Shown: positions 43,094-52,646, numbered from the stretch's first letter. The stretch: 64,000 nucleotides of DNA from Ruminococcus sp. (GCA_017529875.1 JAFXNC010000019.1:1-64000), one strand, 5' to 3'. Numbers and translations: made by a program. The notes: generated by a model not told the origin, from the letters alone.

Positions 43094-46000
43094 TTACTCG
43101 AAGCGGAAGGACTTCATGTCGAAGTCGCACCCCGGCAGGAAGAAGAAGGATATCTTTGTCCTGCTTTCAAGGCCGTCCAGAGGGAAGCTGCGTTCGGTGT
43201 AGTCGGAGCAGCCCTCGAATTCCAGCAGATAGCGGCGGGTCTCGGAGCCCTCGCTTTGCAGGTGTATGCTGTTGACCGGCAGCGCAGAGCGCCCTGTTAT
43301 CACGATGCGGGAGGGGACGTTCTCCCCGAAGTCGAAGCTGCCGAAATCGAGGGTCACGTTGTTGCCGATACCGGTGACGGCCTCGGCCTCCATGGTGAAG
43401 CTGTCGCCGTAAATGTTCAGGGCAGCCGCAGCCGTGATCTCAGCAGTCTCCTTGGGGCGCTCTGTGAAACGGAATCCCTGCACGTCGTAGGCCAGATCCG
43501 ACTGTATCGAAATGGTATGTATGCCCCGGAGCGTCTTTGGCAGCTTGTAGGTCATGGGCTGGTAGGTGAGCCACTTGGGTTCAAGGGCGTACTCGAAGTC
43601 CCCAAGCAGCTCGCCGCTGTCGGGAGTGCCGTCCCATATCTTCATGCGCACAGGGGTGGAGTAGTTGGCAAAGAGCGGTACGGTGATCTCGTCGCTGCCA
43701 GCCATGCCCAGGTCAACGTTCTCGAAGCCGATCCAGCCGCCGCCCTGACCGATGCCGGCACCGTGGTAGATGCCGGTGGATACGTTGCCGCCGGAGAGGG
43801 TGTAGAGCCCGCCCATAACAAGCTGATAGGGGTCTGTCAGCGCCGAGCCTATGCCGTCGGCGGTGAGGCGCAGCATACCGAAGACGTGTATCTTGTCAGT
43901 GCCGTTGCGGCAGGCGGCTCTCAGGTACATCTCGCCGTCACCGAGGCAGCGCACTGTCACGCCCTCGGCGTCGCTGGTCACTATCTGCGCCAGGGGTGAG
44001 GTAATGCCCTCGGCTGTGGTCACGCGGTACTCGATGCTGTCCTTGTAGGTGTTGGAGGCAGGGCAGAGCAGGGGCGAGAACCGCAGCTCCTTGTGTTCCT
44101 GGTCGAACCCGGTGCGCTCGCCGGTGAGAGCTATCCTCCTGACCGGGATATCGGTGTCAACATCAGCACAGCAGGGACGCTCAGTGTTATGCGCAAGGAA
44201 AGACATACCCTGCACCGGCTCGCTCTCCACGGACTTGATGACCAGCTCCGCAGTCTGAGCAGAGGGGGAGGTGACTGTTATCTTTATGTCGCCGGCCTCG
44301 GCGGTGGGGGCGATTATCGCAAGGAGCTTGCCGGAGAACAGCCTCCGGGAGATGCCCTTATACTGCTCGTAGTCGGTGGAATCGCCGTTGTCAAGACCCA
44401 CCAGCCTGCCGGCGCCTGTTACGTTCACGGTGACTCGGTCATTGGCGTTGGCGACTGTCACGCCGTTGTTGTCCACGGCGCTGATCTCCACGAACGCCAG
44501 CATATCCGAGCCCGCCCGGAGAGCTTTTCTGTCGGAGGTCAGGTTGAACCTCGCCGTATCGCCGAAGCTCTTTGCCTGTGCCACAACGACAGGCATACCC
44601 TTCTCGTCATAGCCGTCGGCGCGGATCACGCCCTCCTTGTAGGGCAGCTTGAAGTCATAGGTCAGGGCAGTATCGTGAGCAGGGTCAAAGCTGCGCTGCG
44701 CGATAAGCTCGCCGTTGAACCGCACCGAGAAGTTGGGGCAGTTGGTGGCTACCCGCACGTCGATAATATCCCCCTCCTTGAAATCCCAGTAGGGGAAAAT
44801 GTGGATAAAGGGCGCGGTCTTATAGTCCGTCCAGACGGTGCGGAACACAAAGGAGCTGTCCTTGGGGAATCCTGCGGTGTCGATCTGCCCGAAGTAGCTG
44901 TTCTTGGTGGAGTAGGGGGTGGGCTCGCCGATGTAGTCGAAGCCGGTCCAGATGTACTGTCCGGCAATGTAATCCCGGTCGCGGTCGGGGATTATGCAGG
45001 CCTCCCAGTTTTTGGCTGCCCATACCGGGGAGCTGTTTCCAAGGGAGGAGCACTGCTCGTCGTCGTCGCAGAGTATGGCGCGTTCAAGGGGGAAATGATA
45101 TATGCCCCGGCTCTGCACCACCGACGAGGTCTCGGAGCCGTACATCATCCAGTCGGGATGGTCGGCGTGCTGCTTGTCATAGAGGCGCTCGGAGTAGTTG
45201 TAGCCTGCCACTTTCAGGATGTCGGCGCATCTTCTTGCGCCCTCGCCGCCCATGAAATTTGAGCCTATCGTAACATAGCCGTTGCCCCGGGGGTCGTTCT
45301 TCTCTACGAGAGCTTTCAGCAGGGAAGTGACCTCCTGCCCGCGCTCATCGGCGTGGGTGTCATAGATCTCGTTGCCGATGCTCCAGCCGATGATGCAGGG
45401 GTGGTTGCGGTCACGCCTTACCCATGAGGCCACATCGCGGTTGATCCACTCGTCGAAGAACCGCGCATAGTCGAACTCGGTCTTGGGGCGCTCCCACATA
45501 TCGAAGCCCTCGTCCAGTATCAGGAGACCCATTTCGTCGGCAAGCTCCAGAAGCTCCACCGCCGGAGGGTTGTGGCTGGTGCGTATGGAGTTTACCCCCA
45601 TATCACGCAGTATGAGCAGCTGGCGCTTTATGGCATAGCGGTTCACCGCCGCACCGAGAGCGCCGAGATCGTGGTGCATACAGGCTCCGTGGAGCTTGAC
45701 GTGTCTGCCGTTGAGGAAGAAACCCCTGTCGGTGGTGAATTCAATGCTGCGGAAACCGAATCTGACCTCTTTCCGGTCAAGCAGCTCCTCACCGCAGTAG
45801 AGCTCCACCTCGCAGAGATACAGCGTCGGGGAGCCGATGTCCCACAGCTTGGGGTTGTTTACTTTGAGTATCTGAGTGTTCACAGAGTACTTAAAGCCCT
45901 CCCTGACTACCTCCGGCACCAGGGCAGAGCAGTCTGCGGCGCAGAGCTTGGCGGTGTTCCCGGCAAGGACATCAGATCTTTCGGAGTCGGATGCCCTGTA

Positions 46001-46546
46001 AACGGCGGCCTTGACGGTCAGCCCTGCGCAGGCAGTATCCCCCGGGCGCTCAGCCTCAGTAGTAACGGTCACGGTGCCGTCAACGTCGGCAGAAATGTAG
46101 ATGCCGTCGGGCAGGATATGTGTATTTTCAAACCTGTTGAGCCATACCCGCCTGTATATGCCCGCACCGGAATACCACCGGGAGTTGGGGGCACGGTGAT
46201 CCACCCGGACGGTGATCTCGTTTTCGCCCTCGCAGAGCAGGTCGGTCAAATCGAACTCGAAGGTGGTGTAGCCGTATTTCCATTCTCCTGCCAGCCTGCC
46301 GTTGACGTATACGCGGCTGTCCATGTACACGCCCTCAAAGCGCAGGGAAGTGCGCCTGCCGTCGGCGGGGACGGTAAGGCGGCGGCGGTACCAGCCTGTG
46401 GAGGTCTTGTAAAGGTCGTTGGTGTCCTCGATGAGCCAGTCGTGGGGGATATCAACGGGCATCCATTCAAAGTCACTTCTGTATTCGGTGCCTATGGGCT
46501 GCATCGAAAACTCCCAGCCGTCGCAGAAAAGTACCGTTTCTCTCAT
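43094..46546 (-). CDS. Large GH2-family glycoside hydrolase (beta-galactosidase-like)
   Basis: GH2 enzymes cleave beta-galactosides, beta-glucuronides or beta-mannosides with retention. The 1150-residue protein has the sugar-binding N-terminal domain (GWYRRRLTVP, EGVYMDSRVYVNG), the immunoglobulin-like domain and the TIM barrel with IRTSHNPP. The acid/base is Glu393 (SIGNE) and the nucleophile Glu472 (YGSETS). Beyond about residue 750 there are extra beta-rich domains, the last of which (from about 1055) resembles a carbohydrate-binding module. No signal peptide is present, so it is probably cytoplasmic. A TATAAT box on the minus strand lies at 46633-46638. Confidence 0.9.
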   Translation of the reverse strand: MRETVLFCDGWEFSMQPIGTEYRSDFEWMPVDIPHDWLIEDTNDLYKTSTGWYRRRLTVPADGRRTSLRFEGVYMDSRVYVNGRLAGEWKYGYTTFEFDLTDLLCEGENEITVRVDHRAPNSRWYSGAGIYRRVWLNRFENTHILPDGIYISADVDGTVTVTTEAERPGDTACAGLTVKAAVYRASDSERSDVLAGNTAKLCAADCSALVPEVVREGFKYSVNTQILKVNNPKLWDIGSPTLYLCEVELYCGEELLDRKEVRFGFRSIEFTTDRGFFLNGRHVKLHGACMHHDLGALGAAVNRYAIKRQLLILRDMGVNSIRTSHNPPAVELLELADEMGLLILDEGFDMWERPKTEFDYARFFDEWINRDVASWVRRDRNHPCIIGWSIGNEIYDTHADERGQEVTSLLKALVEKNDPRGNGYVTIGSNFMGGEGARRCADILKVAGYNYSERLYDKQHADHPDWMMYGSETSSVVQSRGIYHFPLERAILCDDDEQCSSLGNSSPVWAAKNWEACIIPDRDRDYIAGQYIWTGFDYIGEPTPYSTKNSYFGQIDTAGFPKDSSFVFRTVWTDYKTAPFIHIFPYWDFKEGDIIDVRVATNCPNFSVRFNGELIAQRSFDPAHDTALTYDFKLPYKEGVIRADGYDEKGMPVVVAQAKSFGDTARFNLTSDRKALRAGSDMLAFVEISAVDNNGVTVANANDRVTVNVTGAGRLVGLDNGDSTDYEQYKGISRRLFSGKLLAIIAPTAEAGDIKITVTSPSAQTAELVIKSVESEPVQGMSFLAHNTERPCCADVDTDIPVRRIALTGERTGFDQEHKELRFSPLLCPASNTYKDSIEYRVTTAEGITSPLAQIVTSDAEGVTVRCLGDGEMYLRAACRNGTDKIHVFGMLRLTADGIGSALTDPYQLVMGGLYTLSGGNVSTGIYHGAGIGQGGGWIGFENVDLGMAGSDEITVPLFANYSTPVRMKIWDGTPDSGELLGDFEYALEPKWLTYQPMTYKLPKTLRGIHTISIQSDLAYDVQGFRFTERPKETAEITAAAALNIYGDSFTMEAEAVTGIGNNVTLDFGSFDFGENVPSRIVITGRSALPVNSIHLQSEGSETRRYLLEFEGCSDYTERSFPLDGLESRTKISFFFLPGCDFDMKSFRFE

Positions 46547-46811
46547 AGCTTATACTCCTTCGATCTCATTTCACGCGAACAAACGCGGAAATGCAAAAAT
46601 ATGAAACAAAAATCTACATTCTAACTAAGTCCATTATAACAGAAAAAAACGCTCTTGAATACCGTCAGTTTAAACGAATTTAAAGGACCGTCGTTGTGCA
46701 TTTGTTATATAATATTATCAGAAAATGAAATTAAAGCCGAGGGCACTGACCGCAGGCTGTGGCGCACATCCGGAGGACTGAAAATTTTTTCAAAAAAATG
46801 CGCTCAGGTAC
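46547..46811. other. Intergenic region between GH2 and tRNA-Ala
   Basis: It contains the GH2 -10 box (46633-46638, minus) and AT-rich DNA. I see no gene or recognisable RNA. Confidence 0.4.
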
Positions 46812-46840
46812 TTGACAAATCCGTCGGGATTTGGTATAAT
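46812..46840 (+). promoter_or_regulatory. Consensus promoter for tRNA-Ala
   Basis: TTGACA, 17 bases, TATAAT. The spacer itself holds a palindrome, AAATCC-GTCG-GGATTT. Confidence 0.85.
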
Positions 46841-46860
46841 ATTAAGGTACTGATAACCAC

Positions 46861-46936
46861 GGGGTATTAGCGCAGCTGGAAGCGCACCACACTGGCAGTG
46901 TGGGGGTCAGGGGTTCAAATCCCCTATACTCCACCA
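46861..46936 (+). tRNA. tRNA-Ala(GGC)
   Basis: The sequence folds as a full cloverleaf with encoded CCA. The acceptor GGGGTAT pairs with ATACTCC and includes the G3-U70 pair that identifies alanine tRNAs. The D stem is GCGC/GCGC. The anticodon stem is CCACA/TGTGG with loop CTGGCAG, giving anticodon GGC. The T arm is AGGGG-TTCAAAT-CCCCT. It has its own promoter and terminator. Confidence 0.95.
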
Positions 46937-46959
46937 GTGCACAGCGTGCACCACGCAAT

Positions 46960-47000
46960 GCCGCCTTTTGCAAGATCGCAGAAGGCGGCTTTCTTTGTTT
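46960..47000 (+). terminator. Terminator after tRNA-Ala
   Basis: GCCGCCTTTTGC pairs with GCAGAAGGCGGC and is followed by TTTCTTTGTTTT. Confidence 0.8.
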
Positions 47001-47087
47001 TGCCCGGGCTTTGCGTATCGTCTTCGGCAGTCAGATCCGTATACAGTGCCGGCTGCGAAGTTTTACCGGGAAAATTTCAGATATTTG

Positions 47088-47116
47088 TTGACTTGACGTG
47101 ATTTTAATGGTATAAT
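47088..47116 (+). promoter_or_regulatory. Promoter for the thyX operon
   Basis: TTGACT, 17 bases, TATAAT. Confidence 0.75.
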
Positions 47117-47166
47117 ACATAATGAGACTTTATGGCATAAAAGATCATGGGAAAGGAAGCTTTGAT

Positions 47167-47943
47167 ATGAAGGTATTACTTTTGGCGCACACTCCCGAGC
47201 CCGAAAAGGTCATCGCCACCGCAGCCAAGCTCTGCTATTCATCAAGCGACATCAGCTCGCTGAAAGACGGCCTGACCGAGGAAAAAACAGCCGAGTTCGT
47301 CAATATGCTGGCCGCTATCGGTCATGAGAGCGTTATGGAGCACGTCAGCTTTACCTTCGGCATCGAAGGCATATCCCGCGCCTGCTCACATCAGCTGGTG
47401 CGCCACAGGATAGCATCCTACTCCCAGAAAAGCCAGCGCTACGTCAACGAGAACGGCTTTGACTTCATCACTCCCCCTGCCATCGAGGCGCTGCCCGAGG
47501 CAAAGGCGGAGTTCGACAGGCAGATGGCGGCGCTCACCGAGAGCTACAACAAGATCGCCGATCTGCTCACCGAGAGCCACAAGCAGCAGTTCATCGCCGA
47601 GGGCATGGACGAGAAGACCGCCGCCTCCAAGGCCAGGAAAATGGCCAACGAGGACGCAAGGTTCCTGCTCCCCAACGCCTGCGAGACCAAGATCGTTGTG
47701 ACCATGAACGTGCGCAGCCTGTTCAACTTCTTCCAGCACCGCTGCTGCAACCGCGCTCAGTGGGAGATCAGGGCGGTGGCGGACGAGATGCTCAGGCTCT
47801 GCTGCGAGGTGGCTCCCAATGTCTTCGGAAGATCCGGCCCCTCCTGCGTCATGACAGGCAGATGTCCCGAGGGCAAAATGACCTGCGGCAAGATGAAGGA
47901 AGTTGAAGTAGAAATACAAGGTGCTGAAAAATGGGTAAGCTGA
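47167..47943 (+). CDS. thyX: Flavin-dependent thymidylate synthase
   Basis: ThyX makes dTMP from dUMP using methylene-tetrahydrofolate and FADH2. The 258-residue protein has the defining RHRxxS motif (Arg79-His80-Arg81, within RHRIASYSQKSQR) and the conserved LLPNACETK and FFQHRCCNRAQWEIR segments. The start at 47167 has a GGAAAGGA site. It overlaps tmk by 13 bases. No thyA is present in the window, so ThyX may be the main route. Confidence 0.95.
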   Translation: MKVLLLAHTPEPEKVIATAAKLCYSSSDISSLKDGLTEEKTAEFVNMLAAIGHESVMEHVSFTFGIEGISRACSHQLVRHRIASYSQKSQRYVNENGFDFITPPAIEALPEAKAEFDRQMAALTESYNKIADLLTESHKQQFIAEGMDEKTAASKARKMANEDARFLLPNACETKIVVTMNVRSLFNFFQHRCCNRAQWEIRAVADEMLRLCCEVAPNVFGRSGPSCVMTGRCPEGKMTCGKMKEVEVEIQGAEKWVS

Positions 47944-48587
47944 TAGTACTTGAAGGGCTCGACGGCAGCGGCAAAAGCACGCAGTTCGAGCTGCTGGATA
48001 AATACCTCGCCGGGAAGGGCGTCGTGCATAAGTCCATAAGCTTTCCGGACTATGCGCAGCCTTCGTCGGCGCTGGTGAAGATGTACCTGGCGGGGGAGAT
48101 AAGCCCCAACGCCGAGGACGTGAACGCATACGCCGCCTCCAGTTTCTACGCTGTGGACAGGTATGTGAGCTACAAGAAGTTCTGGGAGGAAGATTATAAT
48201 AACGGCAGTCTGATACTTGCCGCACGGTATGCCACCTCCAATCTGATCTATCAGACGGTGAAGCTCCCGGAGGAAAAGTGGGACAGCTACATCGACTGGG
48301 TCTGCGATTACGAGTACAGGCTGCTGGGTCTGCCGGAGCCGGACAGTGTGGTGTTTCTCGATATGCCTGTTGAGGTATCCCAAAAACTTCTTTCGAGCCG
48401 CTACAATGGCGACGAGAACAAGAAGGACATCCACGAGGCCAACGTGGGATTCATGAAGAAATGCCGGGTAGCTGCCCTTTACGCCGCGAAAAAGCTGGGC
48501 TGGTCGGTGCTGGGCTGCTCCGACGGCCCCGAACCGCTTGCGATAGACGACATAAGCTCGAAGCTTATCGCCCTGCTGGGGCTGTGA
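47931..48587 (+). CDS. tmk: Thymidylate kinase
   Basis: Tmk phosphorylates dTMP to dTDP, the step right after ThyX. The 218-residue protein has the P-loop GLDGSGKST (9-17), the DRYVSYKKF segment at the usual DRY position and a lid region (LLSSRYNGDENKKDIHE). The 13-base overlap with thyX implies coupled translation of two consecutive pathway enzymes. Confidence 0.93.
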   Translation: MGKLIVLEGLDGSGKSTQFELLDKYLAGKGVVHKSISFPDYAQPSSALVKMYLAGEISPNAEDVNAYAASSFYAVDRYVSYKKFWEEDYNNGSLILAARYATSNLIYQTVKLPEEKWDSYIDWVCDYEYRLLGLPEPDSVVFLDMPVEVSQKLLSSRYNGDENKKDIHEANVGFMKKCRVAALYAAKKLGWSVLGCSDGPEPLAIDDISSKLIALLGL

Positions 48588-48610
48588 TCTGAATAGAAAG
48601 GTGTGTTATT

Positions 48611-49153
48611 ATGGTATATGTATTTTTAGCTGAGGGATTTGAAGAAGTCGAGGCTCTTGCTCAGGTGGATGTACTCAGGAGAGCCGGAGCTCAGGTGAAG
48701 ACAGTGGGCGTTACCGGCAGGGAAGTCACCTCTGCCCACAAGATAACTGTGCTCGCCGATACTACCGTTGACCGCATCACCCTCGGCGATGATCTGGATA
48801 TGATCGTTCTGCCCGGCGGTATGCCCGGCACCACCAATCTTGAAGCCAGCTCAGAGGTTCAGAAGGCCATCGACTACTGCGCCGCCAAGGGCAAGTTTGT
48901 CGCCGCTATCTGCGCCGCACCCATGATCCTGGGTCACAAGGGTCTGCTCAGCGGCAGGAAGGCAACCTGCTTCCCCGGCTTTGAGAAGGATCTCAAGGGC
49001 GCCGAGATCACCGGCCTGCCCGCCGTTACCGACGGAAAGTTCATCACCGGCAAGGGCGCAGGTGCGGCCTTTGACTTTGCATTTGAGCTCGTTACCGCGC
49101 TGTACGGCAGAAACAAGGCCGATCAGTTGGCGTCGAATATGCAGTACAGATGA
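48611..49153 (+). CDS. DJ-1/PfpI-family protein
   Basis: DJ-1 relatives act as deglycases, glyoxalases or stress chaperones. The 180-residue protein has the nucleophile Cys101 (AAICAAPMIL) and the conserved acidic residues in AEGFEEVEA, plus the glycine-rich VLPGGMPG and the late GKGAGAAFDFA. It is closest to the YajL/ThiJ subgroup. Its stop overlaps fthC by four bases. A GAAAGG site precedes the ATG. Confidence 0.9.
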   Translation: MVYVFLAEGFEEVEALAQVDVLRRAGAQVKTVGVTGREVTSAHKITVLADTTVDRITLGDDLDMIVLPGGMPGTTNLEASSEVQKAIDYCAAKGKFVAAICAAPMILGHKGLLSGRKATCFPGFEKDLKGAEITGLPAVTDGKFITGKGAGAAFDFAFELVTALYGRNKADQLASNMQYR

Positions 49154-49710
49154 CCGGCAAAAAAGAGCTGAGAGCAGAGCTGATCCGTCTGCGCAAGGCC
49201 ATGCCGCCGGAGACCCGCCTTGATGCAGAGGCTGAGATCTTTGGGCGCGTAGTGAGATGTGAGCAGTACAAAAGCTGTGAAGCCCTGCTTATCTACGTCT
49301 CCGACGGTATCGAGACCGACACCCGGCGTCTGATCCGTCAGGCTCTCGCCGACGGCAAGCAGGTCTTCACGCCCCGCTGCTTCAAGGCCGAGGATCGCAT
49401 GACCTTCCACAGGATCACATCCTTTGACGACCTCGAAGAAGGCCGCTTCGGACTGCTGGAGCCGAAGGCTCACTGCGAGCAGTACCTCCCGGTGAAGAAC
49501 GCCCTGTGCGTCACTCCTGCGCTGGCCTACGACCTTTCGGGTCACAGGCTGGGCTTTGGGCGGGGATTCTATGACAGGTTCCTGTCTGACTTCGAGGGCT
49601 TTAAGCTCGGTATCTGCTATGACAGCTTTATCATAGAAAATGTGTTCAGGGAAAGCTTTGATATCCCTGTTGATATGATCATTACTGACAAGAGAGAATA
49701 TCTCTGCTGA
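49150..49710 (+). CDS. 5-formyltetrahydrofolate cyclo-ligase
   Basis: This enzyme turns 5-formyl-THF into methenyl-THF with ATP, returning stored folate to the one-carbon pool that ThyX draws on. The 186-residue protein has the basic N-terminal helix (KKELRAELIRLRKAM), the TPALAYD segment and the phosphate-binding HRLGFGRGFYDRFL. It overlaps the DJ-1 gene and is followed 23 bases later by mltG. Confidence 0.92.
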   Translation: MTGKKELRAELIRLRKAMPPETRLDAEAEIFGRVVRCEQYKSCEALLIYVSDGIETDTRRLIRQALADGKQVFTPRCFKAEDRMTFHRITSFDDLEEGRFGLLEPKAHCEQYLPVKNALCVTPALAYDLSGHRLGFGRGFYDRFLSDFEGFKLGICYDSFIIENVFRESFDIPVDMIITDKREYLC

Positions 49711-49733
49711 CAAATGAGAGGAATGGTAAGAAA

Positions 49734-51365
49734 ATGGATGAAAAGGATTTCAGCTTCGGTGATCTGAATAAAGAAGATCCCTCCGGGGAGCAGAGCTCCC
49801 GGCAGGAGCCTGACTTTGAGGATGATTTCTCCTTCGGGTCTTCTTCAAAGCAGCCCCGTCCCGAGGCTGAGGAGCCCGCAGCCCCTGAGCCGGAGCCTGA
49901 CTACCCTGAGGAGACCGACGATCCCGGGGAGCCGGAGCAGGAGGACGAACAGGCTCAGTACAGCAATACCTTTTTAGAGTTCACTGCCGGCTTCGGTGAC
50001 GACGACACCACGGAGGGATCCTCCGAGGAGGAAGAAGTGCCTGAGGAAGGAACTCCCGGGGATGTTCAGCCCGAGGCAGAGGAATATCCCGAGGACTACT
50101 CCGACGATGAGCCCGAAGAACTTTCCGACGAGGCTCCCGAGGATGAGGCCGGGGAACCTGTGATCGCGGAGGATGTTGAGGCTCAGGATGACTATGACGA
50201 CGAGCCCGATATCTCCCTCCATGCCACCGCCACCAACGGCGTCATGGACTTCCGGGAGCGCAGAAATTCTCCACCGAAGCGCACAACCAAAAAGAAAAAG
50301 AAAAAGAAGTCAAGGGTCAACAACTCCATTTTCGGAGCCCTGATACTGGTAACGATCATCCTGACCGTGTCGCTGGTCGTGGCGATCACCGGCATCAAGA
50401 TCGGTATGGAGTATCTCGGCGTAGGCAAGAGCGAGGATGACATCACCTTCAACATCCCCGAGAACGCCTCCTCCGACGACATCTGCGAGATACTTATAGC
50501 CAACAACATCATCGAGAACAGAACGCTGTTCAAGATCGCCATGAAGCTCCAGCACTCGCCCACTCTCTACCCCGGCGACGTTACACTTCACCCCTCAATG
50601 GGCTACTCCGCCGTCATCGAGGAGCTGAGCAAGCAACGCGACATCAGAAAGACCGTGTCTGTCACCTTCAAGGAGGGCATAACTCTGCTTGAGGCCGCCA
50701 ATCTGCTGGAAGAAAACAAGGTCTGCACCGCACAGGACTTCCTGTTCGAGTTCAACAAGTCTCAGGGATTCTCCTTCGAGAAGCAGATCGACGAGACCGC
50801 CGATACCTTCTACAAAATGGAAGGATTCTTCTTCCCGGATACCTATGAGTTCTATGTGGACGACACCGGCTACAACGTCACCAGAACTATCAAGACCAAC
50901 TTCGCCTCTAAGGTCAACGACACCATGCTCAAGACCATTGAGTCCAAGAAGATGACTCTCAGCGAGGTCATCACCCTTGCGTCCATCGTTCAGTGGGAGG
51001 CTAATTCCGCCGAGGATATGCCCAAGGTAGCGTCTGTATTCCTCAACCGTCTTGCGGATCCCGATACCTTCCCGAAGCTCCAGTCCGATGCCACCGGCAA
51101 TTACATGACCAAGGTCATCAACGTTGTGGGCGACACCGCCAGCAAGGATCACTACGCCGATCTCTACGATACCTATGTATGCACCGGCCTGCCCGCAGGA
51201 CCCGTCTGCAACCCCGGCCTCGACGCGATCAACGCCGTACTGAATCCCGAGAGCACCAAGTACTACTACTTCTGCAACAACCTCAAGACCGGCAAGAGCT
51301 ACTTCGCCGAGACCCTTGAGGAGCATGAGAAGAACCTGGTCAAGGCAGGTCTCAAAAAGAAATGA
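49734..51365 (+). CDS. mltG: Endolytic transglycosylase MltG with a long acidic N-terminus
   Basis: MltG cuts nascent glycan strands at the membrane and sets their length. The 543-residue protein has a cytoplasmic Glu/Asp/Pro-rich N-terminus of about 185 residues, a Lys patch, one membrane helix (about 200-225), a LysM-like domain and the YceG catalytic domain. The catalytic Glu is probably Glu422 in SIVQWEANS; most homologues read IVEKE, so the first Glu is Gln here. KVASVFLNRL and LPAGPVCNPGLDAINAVL are conserved. The N-terminal extension is much longer than in E. coli. Confidence 0.92.
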   Translation: MDEKDFSFGDLNKEDPSGEQSSRQEPDFEDDFSFGSSSKQPRPEAEEPAAPEPEPDYPEETDDPGEPEQEDEQAQYSNTFLEFTAGFGDDDTTEGSSEEEEVPEEGTPGDVQPEAEEYPEDYSDDEPEELSDEAPEDEAGEPVIAEDVEAQDDYDDEPDISLHATATNGVMDFRERRNSPPKRTTKKKKKKKSRVNNSIFGALILVTIILTVSLVVAITGIKIGMEYLGVGKSEDDITFNIPENASSDDICEILIANNIIENRTLFKIAMKLQHSPTLYPGDVTLHPSMGYSAVIEELSKQRDIRKTVSVTFKEGITLLEAANLLEENKVCTAQDFLFEFNKSQGFSFEKQIDETADTFYKMEGFFFPDTYEFYVDDTGYNVTRTIKTNFASKVNDTMLKTIESKKMTLSEVITLASIVQWEANSAEDMPKVASVFLNRLADPDTFPKLQSDATGNYMTKVINVVGDTASKDHYADLYDTYVCTGLPAGPVCNPGLDAINAVLNPESTKYYYFCNNLKTGKSYFAETLEEHEKNLVKAGLKKK

Positions 51366-52585
51366 GCAGAGTAAAGCATGAGATACTTTCACCGGTAGGT
51401 GATATGGAAAGGCTGTACGCCGCGCTGGACTACGGCGCGGACGCAGTCTATCTCGGCGGCACCATGTTCGGCATGAGAGCCCAGTCGGCAAAGTTCGACC
51501 CTGAGCTCCTTATGACCGCCGCCGCAGAGGTACACAAGCGGGGCAAGCGCATCTACCTGACCTGCAACACCCTCCCCCGCAACAGCGAACTGCCGCTGCT
51601 GGAGGGCTTTGTCAAGTCGGCCTGCGATGCTGGCGTGGATGCACTGATAGTCACCGATATCGGTGTGCTGTCGCTGATAAAAAAATACGCCCCCGATATG
51701 GAGATACACATTTCCACTCAGGCGGGCATAGTGAATTACGAGTCCGCACGGCAGTTCTACGCCATGGGCGCAAAGCGTGTCGTCCTCGCAAGGGAGCTTT
51801 CCTTAGACGAGATCGCAGAGATCAGAGCCAGGACCCCCGCAGAGCTTGAAATAGAGGCCTTCGTCCACGGAGCCATGTGCATGAGCTTTTCAGGGCGCTG
51901 CCTGATATCCCAGTATCTCGTTGACCGGGATGCCAACAGGGGAGAGTGCGCCCAGCCCTGCCGCTGGAATTACGCCCTCATGGAGGAAAAACGCCCCGGA
52001 GAGTACTACCCGGTATTCGAGGGGGAGCAGGGCAGCTACATCCTCAACGCCAAGGACCTCTGCATGATCGACCACATCGACAAGGTGGCACAGGCCGGGG
52101 TCGACAGCTTCAAGATCGAGGGCAGAGCCAAGTCCTCCTACTACGTTTCGGTGGTGACCAACGCTTACAGGATGGCTATGGACATCTACCATGCCGACCC
52201 GGAGCATTACAGTCTCCCTCAGTGGATCCGCGACGAGGTGTTCAAGGTCAGCCACCGCCCCTACTGCACAGGGTTCTTCTTCGGGCATCCCAGGGACTGC
52301 CAGTACTACCCCGACAGCGGCTACATCAGGGACTATGACGTGGTGGCGATAGTGACGGGCTGCGAAAACGGCCGCATCTACTGTGTTCAGCGCAACAAGT
52401 TCCTCCGGGGCGACGAGCTTGAAGCCCTCCTGCCCGGTCGGGAGCCCATAGCCTTCACCGCCGGCGAGCTTTACGACGAGAACGGCGAGCCCGCCGAAAT
52501 GGCCAACCGCGCCGCCATGAACTTCTCCCTGGGCTCGGAGCTGATACTCCCGCCGAACACGGTGATACGCAAAAAGCGCGGCTGA
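51362..52585 (+). CDS. U32-family peptidase-like protein
   Basis: U32 proteins include collagenase-like peptidases and, more often, enzymes that help hydroxylate tRNA or rRNA bases. The 407-residue protein has the family signature (EAFVHGAMCMSFSGRCLIS) and the Cys-rich RGECAQPCRWNY that holds an Fe-S or metal site. The DSFKIEGRAKSSYYV segment is also conserved. It overlaps the mltG stop by four bases. The RNA-modification role is family knowledge, not visible here. Confidence 0.9.
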   Translation: MSRVKHEILSPVGDMERLYAALDYGADAVYLGGTMFGMRAQSAKFDPELLMTAAAEVHKRGKRIYLTCNTLPRNSELPLLEGFVKSACDAGVDALIVTDIGVLSLIKKYAPDMEIHISTQAGIVNYESARQFYAMGAKRVVLARELSLDEIAEIRARTPAELEIEAFVHGAMCMSFSGRCLISQYLVDRDANRGECAQPCRWNYALMEEKRPGEYYPVFEGEQGSYILNAKDLCMIDHIDKVAQAGVDSFKIEGRAKSSYYVSVVTNAYRMAMDIYHADPEHYSLPQWIRDEVFKVSHRPYCTGFFFGHPRDCQYYPDSGYIRDYDVVAIVTGCENGRIYCVQRNKFLRGDELEALLPGREPIAFTAGELYDENGEPAEMANRAAMNFSLGSELILPPNTVIRKKRG

Positions 52586-52611
52586 CCGGTCATCATATGC
52601 AGCATAATGCT

Positions 52612-52646
52612 CCTACCCGGGGCAGAACTCCGGGTAGGGGCTTTTT
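52612..52646 (+). terminator. Terminator of the thyX-U32 operon
   Basis: CCTACCCGG pairs with CCGGGTAGG and is followed by GGCTTTTTG. Confidence 0.85.

Noticed and set aside
44093-45262. 389-codon plus-strand frame opposite the GH2 gene
   Set aside because: Antisense of the GH2 catalytic region; no motif.
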